NCBI GenBank assembly: GCA_014904845.1
Contig: MU119368.1
Coordinates: forward strand, 57,340-121,339
Source of the DNA: Acephala macrosclerotiorum
Lineage: Eukaryota; Ascomycota; Leotiomycetes; Helotiales; Mollisiaceae
Length of the DNA: 64,000 nucleotides
Direction of reading: 5' to 3'
Both the position numbers and the translations under genes were made by a program. Position 1 is the first letter of the stretch; every line of letters begins with the position of its first letter. Shown one piece after another: positions 23,945 through 34,762 of the stretch. Under the pieces are notes generated by a model, which was not told the DNA's origin, ran no database searches, and saw only the letters and a list, made by a program, of their open reading frames with translations.

Positions 23945-25212
23945 ATGGAGAGTTCCTCGTCGTTCTCTTACACCTCGTTGGATATATTCAAAAGCGAATT
24001 CCACTTGATCTCTCTCCAGCCTTCTCAAGCAACAAGCTCGATTGAATGCAACCTTCTGCCTTCAAATCTTGACAATAAGCTAACTTACGAAGCATTGTCT
24101 TACGAATGGGGACCTACTGATGCCTCTAGGCACTCGATCAAGCTCAATTGCTACGATTATGAAGTGCGCAAACATCTTTGGTTGGCTTGAGACTCGCCAA
24201 GAATCCTCTGGATTGATGCGCTATCAGTTGAGAGGGCAAAGGGAGTGGTATTGTGATGTCTAATCTGCCCATCTAACTAGGTAATAAAGTAAATTCACTA
24301 GTGCATCCAGTCCACATCGAACATTGTCTCAGTGCATTCTCCACCAATATCACCTGAAGCCGACCAGAATTGTTGGAATGCCTTATGAGAGTTTTCTTCC
24401 CAAGACAGAGCTAAAAGTCTGAAGCTCTATAATGTGAATGGAGCATTCCAAGAAATCGTTTGGGTTTTCCACCCTTCTGGTGCCTGGGTGAACAAAAATT
24501 ACGCATCCATGCCATCTGTCCCTGCAAGGCTTCACTCCCCGGCTTAATTTCGTGTTGGGAGCTCCCATAAATGGCGGCCTCAAACCCCACTTCTCCGTTG
24601 CCTTTCCCATAGAGGGTGACGAGCCTTACTTCAGCCCAAAATTCGAGCACAATATATTCGCTGAGCAGTCTCGATCCCATGCTATACTTACCAGCCCGCT
24701 GACGAAGCTGTCGCGTTCCCGTCAAACGATCAGAACTTTCAGATTCAGAAGAATCGCTTGATCAGGAACGGATATCTCCATCACCATTTGCGACAAGTTC
24801 AAGACAAGGAACACAGTACCACAGTGATACCTCCTCTACCAATACCTTACTGGGAATACCGGGGAAGGAGAAAGTTTGTTACATCACGCGAATGCAGCCT
24901 AACAGCTCAGGGGTTGTCACCGATGAGGGACAAGTTGGATATGCATCTGATAGGTGCAGTATTGGAGACTTAATATGTGGGATCTTAGATGGCACCAATA
25001 AGGTCGCAATATCGGAGCGCTCGCTGGATGTCTATAAGGTTGTTGGGAAGGGGATATTGCTCTATCACAGCATGGAATTGCCCGGCCGAGCAACGAAGAT
25101 TGAGATGTTGAAGAGAGGACGGGCCGGGAAGGCTGTAAATTCTGATGACACGGACAGACGGACTTTGTACATGCGTTTGGATCTGACGCATTTGCTTTGC
25201 TTGTCGGGATAG
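23945..25212 (+). pseudogene. Decayed HET (heterokaryon incompatibility) gene
   Basis: The ATG at 23945 begins a typical HET N-terminus: FHLISLQPS, then LTYEALSYEWGPTDASRHSI (HET motif YEALSYVWGD), then VRKHLWLA. A TGA at 24188 interrupts the frame, which continues as RILWIDALSV, the RVLWIDAICINQ motif. The stop is what CGA-to-TGA would give. After a region I cannot read as protein (about 24260-24750), HET C-terminal features appear in two frames: RRKFVTSRECSLTAQGLSP in one and CGILDGTNKVAISERSLDVY plus KVVGKGILLYHSMEL in another, around 24840-25090. These match the usual R.F.T..G..G..P, GD.V....G...P..LR and Y.LVGE.YVHG pattern. The gene is broken by at least one stop, one frameshift and probably internal loss, so it is non-functional as it stands. 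Confidence 0.75.
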
Positions 25213-25499
25213 TTCTGACATTTTTTGGTCATTTGGAGTGAGGACAGCCTGTATTTTAGGCGATGATGCCGTGGTAATTTATATATGAACGCCCTGAAAC
25301 GGGGACACAGCCACTGAAGATTAGCGCGCAATGCCTGAAAGTCATCTCGCCCTGGCTTCATAGCCCGCCCGTTCTGATATGGGAGGGCCAGTGCCTTTTA
25401 AGGGCCTACGAGCGAGGCTCTTTAGCGACGCGATCCAACCTTACTTTCACTTTCAACTTCTATCCTCCTTTAGATCTCTACAAGCACCAAAAAAATTCC

Positions 25500-26332
25500 A
25501 CCTCAGCGACTGCAAGATGAAACGTCTCGTAGCCCATTTTCCACGACGTGCCATCGCAACACTCCTCTAGGCACGTCCGCACTGCGGGCTCCGCATCTCA
25601 ACATCTCCCTTGGCTCATGCGCACCTGCGATCACAAATTCACTTAAAACCTGGTTACCTGTTGTGCCAACATTCCCTCCTGGCTCCCCGGATTACCCGCT
25701 TGGGACAGATCCTTTCGGACGTTACGATAGTGAATGGGCACACGCTATCTTGCAAGAGGTCGGCGCGGTCGGACCATCTGGCGATACTAGATTGATAGGC
25801 TTCATCGCTTTCAGGTGCACCTTTGCCTAATTCTCGGAAACCCGCTGGACTGAGTTCAAGACGAAATTTGAAAGGCTGATGTTGATGCAGTGGGAGCACG
25901 AAGGGAGCAAGGGTGCTGATCCTGGAGATACGAGGAAATACTTCAAATTTTTCTGGGTTGAGGAAAAGGAGGTACTGGAGTGGAAGCAAAGAGTAGATCT
26001 TACTGTTCTGAGGAGGTATGTGAAGATGTGGTTAAGCTTTGAGAAAGACTGATGTTGACGAGAACTACAGGATGTTTGAGAAGCTGGTCGATATCGATCA
26101 GCGATATCCAGCAGAAAGCTTGCACAATAGTATTGCCAGTCCGAATTGGGGTGCATTCTTGTATGTAGATGACGAAGTCACCGCGTCACTTTTTGATAAT
26201 AAGGTTGAGGGTAACGTTCCATATGCTCACGTCGTTCAACCTGACTTCCCCAATCAAGACGGAAATTGCTACATCGAGTATCCCGAGGGCCCAGAGACGC
26301 ACTACAAAGTAGCTGTAGAGCTTCTTAGATAG
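25500..26332 (+). pseudogene. Conserved fungal protein of unknown function, probably decayed
   Basis: A long plus-strand frame reads TWLPVVPTFPPGSPDYPLG, TDPFGRYDSEWAHAILQEVG, then LIGFIAFRCTF. An in-frame TAA (about 25828-25830) follows and the same frame continues FSETRWTEFKTKFERLM, GDTRKYFKFFWVEEKEVLEW. A good intron follows (GTATGT...AACTACAG, about 26015-26069), leading to MFEKLVDIDQRYPAESL, NWGAFLYVDDEVTASLFD, and a stop at 26330-26332. The FRCTF.....W..F...L pattern resembles a widespread family of fungal hypothetical proteins with FRCTY motifs. No in-frame ATG is evident at the expected 5' end, and the TAA is a one-step C-to-T change from CAA. I judge it a pseudogene, though a missed intron is possible. 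Confidence 0.5.
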
Positions 26333-26861
26333 TACTGGCTCATTGTTGGAACAGGGATGAGGGGCATGGGTGCCTTGGTACCGGCTGTGATTGGAGGAGT
26401 TGATAGAGTCATAGGTTTTGACTGTCATCTATACGAGGACTTAGACATGCAGGAGATCAAGGAGAAACTTTTGAAATGGCCACAACATTGTAGTCCACCA
26501 AAAAGCAAGAAACGAGGAAGGCACATGAATACATCAGTTTCGAAGTCTCTCCTAAGGAAGACTTCAATAACCAACTGCAAAGTACACCCAGCTACGCAAA
26601 GTATCCAAAACCCGTATTCGGCAAGACAAAGGTGGAGAGAGCCATGAAAAGCAGCATTCCCAGAGCGGTACTGTCTCCATAACAAGGCCTCAATATGTTC
26701 AGACACAGATACACAATGACATTGCAAGCAACCACGACAGCGAGCGCAAATAAGCTCTTGAAAACTTTGGAAGATCGTGAACCGGAAACTGGGGTGCGTT
26801 GTAGGTGATTAGGGAGTTGTTGCTGGTTTTGCTCCTTCATCACCAACACTACCTCACCGAT
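26333..26861. other. Region without a supported gene
   Basis: A plus-strand open stretch (26357-26647) has partly coding-like composition (MGALVPAVIGGVDRVIGF) but no family resemblance, and could be a relic tied to the preceding pseudogene. The minus strand offers only short open frames. No repeat is seen. Confidence 0.35.
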
Positions 26862-27580
26862 ATGAAATCCCAGTTTATTCTCCTTGGCTTTTTGGCTATT
26901 GTCTACACGTCGTCTGCTTTCCGTTACAACCTCTAGGGAGAGCCGATGTGCGCTGGTGCCCCGGGCGGAGGTGGAACAATCAAGATCGGCGACGCATGCA
27001 GCATTATGGGTGTCGGTACTATGGTGTTGGTGTAGCTGAAGGAGTGATCGTAGAACGGGAAGCGAGTGACGGAAAATATAATTGTATGATATTCTTATCC
27101 TAATTCTTATGTCTGCAAATGAACAATCCAGCTAACCTTGATTGGCAAAGCCGTCGTTTTCTACACGTCGAAAAACTGTGAAGTTGATATGGCCACTACT
27201 CAGAACGGTGGTGGTTGTGTCGAGGTCAATGGATCTAGAGACCGCTATGGTTCCTTCAACGTCATCTCTGGGCAACCAAGTAGTGCTCGTAAGAAGCGAA
27301 GAGATACTGATTTAAACGGAGAGTCTGTCTGAAAGACAACCCGATATGAGACTGACGAGAATGGAAATCTTCTGACTGGCACGAATGCTCCTGCTTGGCA
27401 TGAGGCAGTTGAGATCTCTCCCCCATCCCACGGAATGATATTTGAGCACAATGGTAAGACTTGGAAATGGCACCAAGTAGCCAAGGCAAGTGGTCTGGTG
27501 TGAAACCTGAGTGGGACGACAATATCCATATCAAGAATAACACCGTCTTTCCGTTCGTCGGCAAAGTTGATCACTTGTAA
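26862..27580 (+). pseudogene. Secreted-protein gene relic with several stops
   Basis: The ATG at 26862 begins a clean signal peptide (MKSQFILLGFLAIVYTSSAF). The frame then meets TAG in ...RYNL*GEPMC, and TAG/TGA codons near 27033-27052. After an intron-like segment (GTATGA...AATCCAG, about 27084-27132) it continues LIGKAVVFYTSKNCEV, GGGCVEVNGSRDRYGSF, ARKKRRDTDLNGESV*KTTRYETDENGNLLTG, then WHEAVEISPPSHGMIFEHNG, KTWKWHQVAK. The sensible frame shifts near 27480-27500 to SGVKPEWDDNIHIKNNTVF and ends at TAA 27578-27580. The layout of signal peptide, KR-type basic site and WHE...HGM.FEHNG.TWKWHQ is like a family of fungal small secreted proteins that I recognise only by pattern. Several stops fit CAG/CAA/CGA-to-stop transitions, as after RIP. 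Confidence 0.6.
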
Positions 27581-27639
27581 CCACAATCTTCCGATGCACT
27601 GGAAGATCGCGACTTGCGTGGGTAAGTTTATGCTGTATA

Positions 27640-28070
27640 TATCTTCCATATATCTCTGCTGGCCACAGCAACTCAGCTACACTAGTCGCTGCACAGTCAG
27701 AATCGGCAACACTGGCGCAAACTTTATGTACAACGTTGTCCTCGTGTACTATGGCCAAATTGCACAATTCAAAGCAGACCCACAGGGTTATATTTGGAAC
27801 GCACTCAACGCGCCTTTCGTCCAAACTATTGTCGTGACCATCAATTCCCGCAAGATACCAGGGCACGCCACATCCGAAATCCACGATACATTGACGGATG
27901 CGCAGAACCAAATGTTGGCTCTATGCCAGTCTTCGCATGATCAGACCCAGACCCTCATAGCACTAGGACAGGCTTCACTGGAGCAGCAGAGGAAGACCAA
28001 CGCGCTGATTGCGAGCGTATTGAGCAAATTCATAGATCAGCAGGGTGTGAGCCATCTGGCTAGTTTCTAG
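27640..28070 (+). CDS. Hypothetical protein, possibly partial
   Basis: An open frame with coding-like content but no family I recognise: VRIGNTGANFMYNVVLVYYG, QFKADPQGYIWNALNAPFVQ, a helical Gln-rich stretch (DAQNQMLALCQSSHDQTQ) and ASLEQQRKTNALIASVLSKF. The stop is at 28068-28070. One possible start is the ATG at 27726; the frame is also open further upstream, overlapping the end of the preceding relic. Given the decayed neighbours it may be the surviving part of a larger broken gene. Confidence 0.35.
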
Positions 28071-28556
28071 GCTACTCCAGATGGTGAGAACCCAGCGATG
28101 GTGGGATCTTGCAATAATGGTCCAACTCCAAACAGCAAGCGGGATATGGAGATCGAGGCGGGCTTCTTGGCCCGATTCAAAAACGGATATTGCAGAAATT
28201 GAGATGAGGGATGGGTCGAGAAGGAGGAGCTCGAGGCACCCAAGGAAAATACAATAGCAGGAAAATCTTTGTTCGCAGGGGATACATTCAATCGTAGGAC
28301 TACTGCCCACAGACATCGAAGCTCACTGGAGGCGGAGTAGTAAAATGTACCATTTTGTTCGTTACAATATTGCAAAGAAGTCCAAGTGAAGTAAAGTTTG
28401 ATAAATGTGGTCGTCCTAGTCCTCGTTTAGCCTCACCGCCTTGATACAGTCCAAATTCAGCCTAGTTGAGAATTTAATTTTGCCCGCCTCGAACTTTTTC
28501 ACAACCTCGAATCGCGATTTCCCAAAGCCATACATACCACTCTCCCAATTACAAAA
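28071..28556. other. Intergenic region upstream of NHP2
   Basis: Ordinary composition. The last 120 bp are pyrimidine-rich, consistent with the NHP2 promoter and leader. No gene or RNA is recognised. Confidence 0.5.
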
Positions 28557-29315
28557 ATGGCGAAAGAAAAGTCCGAGAAGCGCGACAAGAAGGAGAAGAA
28601 GGAGAAGCGCAGCGAGAGCGACGGCGTCAAGAAATCCAAGAAAGACAAAAAGTCGAAGCTCAATGGAGACAATATTACAGCTGCGATCGAGGAAGTCACG
28701 AAGGCAAAGGCCAAGGCTGCCAGCGAAGAGCCAGCAGAGGTCACCGATATCGTGATTAAGGAGAGCAGTGACGAGCCTGTGCTTAAGCCTGTCGGAGCGC
28801 TTGTTCCATTTGCGAACCCATTGGCAGATGAGAAGGTCGCGAAGAAGGTGCTGAAGAGCGTGAAGAAAGGTTCGTTACTTCCCCTTCTCCTCCCAATCTT
28901 AAATGCGCAGAGAAAGAGCAATTGCTGATTTGTTTCAACTACAGCTGCGAAGAACAAGACCCTCAAACGCGGCGTCAAGGAAGTCGTGAAAGCTCTTCGA
29001 AAATCTCCAGCCGGCACGTCTGTTACCGCCGCACCTGGAATTGTCATCTTGGCGGCAGATATCTCGCCCATGGACGTCATCTCCCACATCCCAGTCCTCT
29101 GCGAGGACCATAATGTACCTTACATCTTCGTTACTAGCCGCGCAGAGCTCGGTGCTGCAGGAAATACCAAGAGACCTACCAGTGTGGTTATGGTATCTGA
29201 GTCGAGGTCAGGAAACAAGAAAGGCGAGAAGATTGAAGGAGAAGAGGAGTTCGCAGATGTATACAAGGAGCTTGTGAAGGTTGTCGAGAAAGAGAGCAGG
29301 AACCTGCGCGTTTAG
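28557..29315 (+). CDS. NHP2: H/ACA ribonucleoprotein complex subunit NHP2
   Basis: Two exons, 28557-28869 and 28945-29315, with a 75-nt intron (donor GTTCGT, acceptor CTACAG) whose removal restores the frame (VKKAAKNKTLKRGVKEV). The product is 227 aa. The first 60 residues are a Lys/Glu-rich low-complexity tail (KEKSEKRDKKEKKEKR), longer than in yeast NHP2 but usual in filamentous fungi. The L7Ae/L30e domain follows: NPLADEKVAKKVLKSVKKA, LKRGVKEVVKALRK, GIVILAADISPMDVISHIP, LCEDHNVPYIFV and LGAAGNTKRPTSVV. NHP2 binds the kink-turn-like part of H/ACA guide RNAs with CBF5, GAR1 and NOP10 in the nucleolus, where the complex pseudouridylates rRNA and takes part in pre-rRNA processing. The gene is intact, in contrast to the decayed genes just upstream. 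Confidence 0.94.
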
Positions 29316-29637
29316 AGACTTTGCTTGGCTATGGTGGATATACATGGCGGATGCTTCACGGCTGCGCGGTTTTGCAGCTTAAGCGGGAAGCAGTCAGTGG
29401 GCCGGGTGATTTGCGAATGTATCATACGGTACTAGCATGGTCTTTGTTCTGGGCTACTATGTTGGCGTTCTGGCAGGATAGGGAATGCAAAAAGTCATAA
29501 ATTTAGCCACGGCAGTACCGTGATTACTTCAATAGCTTTGATTTCTCGGGGAAAGCTCATGGATTTGCGTATTATACATTGAAGTCTCGCGAATAAAGCA
29601 TGAAGCCATGCAAGGCTGAAAACATCTCCTTCTATGT
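29316..29637. other. Convergent 3' flanks
   Basis: Short stretch between the ends of NHP2 and the minus-strand 592-aa gene. It serves as the 3' region of both. Nothing else is seen. Confidence 0.5.
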
Positions 29638-31478
29638 TCACCAAGATGCACCGATTCGCGAGACCGCTTCCTCCATCTGTGTGAAATTTCTTGGAGTAGG
29701 CGATCGTGCTCGGCCATCTTCGGAGTCGGAAGCTGTATATTCGGAGATCTTCTCACTATCTTTGTCTGAGTCATAGAGGATGGAGGCGCCACGACTACGA
29801 CTGTGACTTCTATCTAGGAAGGGGTTGTCGTTGGCTGCGGTAGGCTTGATAGTGCTGCCGGAGCCGAAACTTTGCATGTCACTGATCCTCGTGTCTTCAA
29901 AGCTCATGCTTGTTTCCGTTTTGCTATCCTCGTCGAGAGCTTCAGAGGTGGATGAGGTTGGTGCTTCCTCTGAAGCGTGTAAGACGATACCTGGAGGGGC
30001 GGGAGGGACGTTTGAAATGCCGCGGAGTTGTTCATGCACGCTTCTTTGACTTTCTTGCATGGCTATAAATGTGTCAGCCTCACTATAGTCTCTTGAAGCG
30101 TCATCATAGTGATGATCCTTTAGTGCCGTTAATGAGGTAGCTTGAGCGGCCGGACGACCAGTATGACCTCCTGGAAGCTGATGGTGAATCTGTCGTTGTG
30201 TTTCTAGCATCTCCCTGTATGTGTCCGTATTTTTGTCGTCGCTCGATTTTTTCTTGCGTTCATCCGGTCGACGTGCGCGTAATAACGCGGCTCCGGCGGT
30301 TGAAGGAGCTCTTCTCGAAGGACCGGCTTCGTTGCGGTCGAGCTGTGAGTGAAACTGCCTTCTCAAGTTGTGTTGGCGGCGGTCACGCTGGGAAATAAAT
30401 ACTTGAAGAAGTTCAGTGACCTTCTCAATCATCTCAGACATTCGGGCGATATTCTCTTCAAGTTTGGCGTCCTTGCCCTGTTTGGCCTGATTGTGATTTT
30501 GCCCCTCTTCTGCTGCCTCTAGTTCTTGTCTTGAAGTATCTGCTGTTGCCAAAGCGATAGGTTCGCTGTCATTTGGTAGGGTATGCCGAGAGGCTCGTTG
30601 TGGTGGGTTCATATCCGGTGACGATTTTCCACCCTGAGGATTTCTGAAATATTGCTCGGAACGCGATTGCACATATTCGAAGCTCTCCCGAACATCGCGA
30701 TCATAATCTTGAAGATCGCGCTCAAAGTTTTCAAGCGCCTTTCCTAGTTGAGCTACGAGGCATCCCGGGTGACGTCTCATCATACGTTCCTTGCGAACTG
30801 TGAAGTTTGAAACGCCTTCGATCTTGCTGACGATAGCTGTTCGTTGACTGTTGCGTTTCTCGTTGATTGTCAGAGGACCTCCGTCTCGTTCAAAAGAGAT
30901 ATTTTGCGAGACCACGTCGATCAGGTACTGAAATTCGTCACGAACGGCCTGAATGCCATGTTGAGTTGCCTCGGCGATAAACTCCCGCGAACGTGCCCTA
31001 GCCGTTGGACCAACATACTCCTCCGCGACATCAACCACGAACCGATTCCATACGGAGATATTGCTGTATGACAATAACAGCCATCGAAAGAGAGGCCGCT
31101 GTGTCTCATGGATGTGCTGTTTGCGAAGAGGATATGTCCAGTGATTCAAGATCTGGTGGAAGAGTTGGTTAAGTGAAGGGAGGAGAATATGTGAGATTTC
31201 GCCGTTTACCAAGGCGGCTATGGTATTTTGTCGCAAGTCCTCAATATCAACGAGTGGAAGGAGATAGTTGATGACGTTGAGATCCCGCTTCATATCGTCG
31301 GTATCGTCAATAGCTTGTGTGTTGTTAGTGTCGGCTCAACTTCTCAAGTGAGGTAGATGTGACGAGGAGGCTTACCTTGGCTTCTGGGGACGTGTGTGGG
31401 CGGCGTATGTAGGCTTTGAGTCCGATATATAGATTCTAAAACAGGCCGGGCTGTTCTTCTTAGGCGTTGAGACGGCAT
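29638..31478 (-). CDS. Unknown protein with helical N-half and disordered C-half
   Basis: Two exons on the minus strand, 31478-31376 and 31313-29638, with a 62-nt intron (GTAAGC...ACACAAG); 1779 coding nt give 592 aa. The first exon encodes a basic leader (MPSQRLRRTARPVLESIYRT) that could act as a mitochondrial targeting sequence; that is a guess. Residues about 35-260 look like a folded helical domain (INYLLPLVDIEDLRQNTIAA, ISHILLPSLNQLFHQILNHW, PLFRWLLLSYSNISVWNRFV). Residues about 300-345 (LEENIARMSEMIEKVTELLQ) form a probable short coiled coil. The remaining third is low in complexity, rich in Ser, Asp, Glu and Arg, with RSHSRSRGAS near the end. I recognise no named domain. Frame and splice sites are intact and composition is normal, so it is a real gene. 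Confidence 0.8.
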
Positions 31479-32090
31479 CTTTGTTTTTGAATTTGAGTTG
31501 CGTGATTTCTTGAGATGTGTTGCAGTCCGCTTGTGAGATGGATGTTAAAGATGTAGAGAAGAATATCGACAGTTGAAATAGGCCATTCTGTGGTCATGAT
31601 TCATAAGTGTTCAACCTTGCATTACTCAATCATCTCAAGGTGAATGTCCTACACTTTTCTGGACGTTGGGTCGCTTTAGCGGGAGTGGACCGAATGGCGC
31701 CTTGGGGGCGGGACGGGGTGGGGCGGAGAGAGAGTTGATTTGTTCCAACAGGAACAGACTCCCGTCCATCTCGTCCCCAGATCCACTATGTTCGGTTGTT
31801 TAGTTGAACTTTACTTTCATCGGAATATCAATTCCATCAGACTTGGACTCGAGTTTAGTGGAAGTCCTAGATTGGCGCAGGAAGTTGATAGAACTGCTTC
31901 GGAAGAAACTCCTGAAGTCCTCCAGGGCCTCAAGTATCATGGTCATGTCATCGAGATTGACTTCAAAATCTTGGGTATGATGCAGTGCATTGACTTGATA
32001 CTTGTCTCTGTTTCTTGTTTTCGACCAATCGCAACATCGTCCAACGACATGAGCCACATGTATCGCCAAACCTGCTCTTAAAGAAGCTGC
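31479..32090. other. Intergenic region
   Basis: This is the promoter region of the 592-aa gene and the 3' flank of the MFS transporter gene. A G-rich segment near 31700-31730 (GGGGCGGGACGGGGTGGGGC) could be a GC-box-like regulatory patch. No gene is supported. Confidence 0.45.
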
Positions 32091-33732
32091 TCACGATTTC
32101 TCTATCTCAATCGGCGCCTCCACATCCACCTGCTCAGCCTCACGAGCTTCCTTCTCTCTCGTCCTCGTATCCCTCAATTGAAGGAAATGCAACGCGATAC
32201 TCAGCAGAACAATACAAACACCAGTCACAGCCGCAAATATAAATCCTGGCTTGAACCTCGGCGCCTCAACAGTCCTCCATACCGCATCCGCGACCCAAAT
32301 TTGGTTTACATAGCTCCCGATATTACTGAACGCAGTCAAAAACCCTCTCATCTCATGATCATGCGGCATCAGTTCCGGGAACCACGAGTAGTAGATTCCT
32401 GGTACACCTGCACACATGTAAGAGATATAATACGCAAAGAAACGAGCGCCCTCGGGCACATTCCAGGCTGCGATGATGACAGCTCCGATGAACGTTCCCG
32501 CTTGCATGAAAGTTATCGCCTGCCATCGTCGACCATTCAGGAGCGGGGAATCGGAAAGCATGCCAGCTGCGATTTGGACCACGACTCCGATTGCTGATTG
32601 CCCAGTAGGCCAGACATTGATTTGGTAGACTGAATGATTTGTCGCTTTCAAGTAGAGAGCGAAGGCTGGTTGAGCGCTTGGAAAACTGCTTTGGACGAAG
32701 AAGTACCCAAGTGGTAGGACGTAGAACTGCCATGTCTTCATGATGCGGAAAATTTTCGTTTTGTCCCATGCAGAGGCGCCAAGTGGTTTGTAGCCGTCGC
32801 GTAGGAGACGTTTTCGGGCTAGCTCGGTCTCGGAGGATGAGAGGTAGAAGGCTCGACTGTTTTCTGGGAAGTCGGGATTGAAGAAGTATCCGATGACACC
32901 GACGGGTAGAGAGATTATGCCGCAAATGATGTACAACCACTGCCATCCTTCACGACCCATTACGCCGTTCAAATTCTTGTAAGCAGCAGCTTGGAGATAT
33001 CCGGAGAACATGCCAGCCATGGTGGCGGTAGCGTAGAAGATGGTGACGCGCTTGCCGCGCTCGATCTTCGTATCTGGATTATCGGTTAGAGCAAGGGGCG
33101 AGGGCAGAGGTCAGTCAGGGAAACTTACACCACGAGCTAATCAGATAGATAATCACAGGAAAGAAGGCACCCTCACACAACCCGACTAGGAATCTTAGCG
33201 CATATAATTGCGGCACCGTCTTCACCGCAGCACAACAGAACGTGAACACCGCCCACAATATTTCCAAACTCGAGACGAGGATACTCGGCCGAATCTTTGT
33301 CGACAGAATAACAGCCGGGATTTGACCGACTACGTATCCAGCAGTGAAAACATTGCTCATATACGTCAGCTGGCTACCTCCCATATGCAACGCTTCCTTC
33401 ATGCCGGAAACGTAGGCATTGCTAATGTTGGCCTGATCGAGGTTCTTGCAAAAGTATCCAAGACAAGTATAACTGAGGAGGAAGAAGTCCAGCTTCAATA
33501 GAAATTTCTTCTCGATTGGATCTTTGTTGGGGTCGTCCCAGATGTAGCGCTGGATGTTGCGCCAGGTTCGATGGGCTTTGGCTTTGAAGCCGGGTTTCTC
33601 CCATGATCTGGGGGAGTCGCTGGCTTGGGATGAATCGTCATGGCTCTTTTGTGTCGAATGTCCGAGTTGTTTCTTCTCGTTATCCAGAGCTGCTGGAGGC
33701 GTCCAGGACGTAGCTTCGGGAATTTCAGCCAT
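32091..33732 (-). CDS. MFS transporter, allantoate permease (Dal5)-like anion:cation symporter family
   Basis: Two exons on the minus strand, 33732-33129 and 33073-32091, joined across a 55-nt intron (GTAAGT...AATCCAG) that restores ISSWYTKIERGKR, a hallmark of the family. The product is 528 aa, normal for the family. About 80 hydrophilic N-terminal residues precede the first membrane segment (LLKLDFFLLSYTCLGYFCKN) and the conserved LDQANISNAYVSGMKE (compare LDKANIGNAYVSGM). Twelve membrane helices can be traced, with the short gap at the intron falling after LVGLCEGAFFPVIIYLISSW. SGYLQAAAYKNLNGVMGREGW and GYFFNPDFPENSRAFYLS are also typical. Members import organic anions such as allantoate, ureidosuccinate, nicotinate or pantothenate with protons at the plasma membrane; the substrate cannot be told from sequence. 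The close relation of the N-terminal motifs to Dal5/Tna1 supports the class. Confidence 0.92.
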
Positions 33733-34762
33733 TGAGAACCAGGACCTTGAACAAGCTTGGCTTTGATTGAGGTTGAAGTTAGTACTTCATTTCTTGGTCT
33801 CTTTATAAGACTGATGGATCTGGGAAACCTCGCCGACGAAACTGATCTTTTTTTTCTTCGCATCTTGCGGATGCCCACATTGCGCGATCATTGTCTTTCT
33901 TTCATCATTGTCCCAAATTGACAGAGGCCCGCAAACTCACAAGCCACACGTTCGTCGGGTCCAGGTTGCGGTACCAGATCCATGTATCGATGTTGAAGTT
34001 AGCGGCGGGCAAGTTGACGGGAGATTGTCCAAAAGGTTGACGGGCCCTTTGTAGGTGGAGGGGAAGAGCGGGACTCGGCACCATATTAGCGAGGTTGGAT
34101 TGCCCCCCTTTTCTGCCCCGCTTCCCTCGCTTGGTGCATGTTTGCCTCCCGGGGCTATTTCCCATCGAACGCTATTTCCCCGAAGTGAGAAGATACTAGC
34201 ATTGTATGCCAGGCCTGCGAAGCACTGGCTCCGTGTGGTATTCCAAGTGCAACCGAGGCCGTCAATCAAAGACCTTCAATTTGATGCAGAAGTTGGCGCT
34301 GAAGTTGATTCTTCGAAATCTATTTTCGTTCTGTAATTATTTCCGTTATCTGATTATCAATAAACAGGCTAGAACAGCTGAAAAATTGAAGCCTCTAACC
34401 CTTCGAATAGGATTGCCCAATAGGTACGCGAGGCGAGATGGTGAATCGCAAGCGAAAATGACGAATATCTGCTGATAACGTCTGTTATCGATAATCACAA
34501 CCCGACGCATCAGGACGAGGTATTGAAGAACCACCCAAAAATATGATACACTAGCCACGGTAATATCTTCATCCTAGCCTTGGCCGTTGAGGGGTACCAA
34601 GATGGCGACATGTAGGATGGGAATGACGCAATTACATTACCCACGTCTTGATAAGCAACACTTTAACGACGAAAAAGGAGACAAAAGTACCAACAGCTTC
34701 TGTGTACCGAAGCGGTGTACTTCCAAGGCAAAGATAAAAGGATCATACAGATTACCGACATC
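33733..34762. other. Divergent promoter region, 1.0 kb
   Basis: This region separates the MFS transporter (minus) from the dioxygenase-like gene (plus), which diverge and could be co-regulated. GATA-type elements are present (for example TTATCT/CGATAA-like motifs around 34330-34500), which would fit nitrogen control of a Dal5-like permease, but such short motifs are common by chance. No gene is recognised. Confidence 0.4.

Noticed and set aside
28499..29089. Minus-strand 196-aa open frame
   Set aside because: It is antisense to NHP2; the Phe/Leu/Ser-rich content is the complement of the Lys/Glu-rich NHP2 N-terminus.
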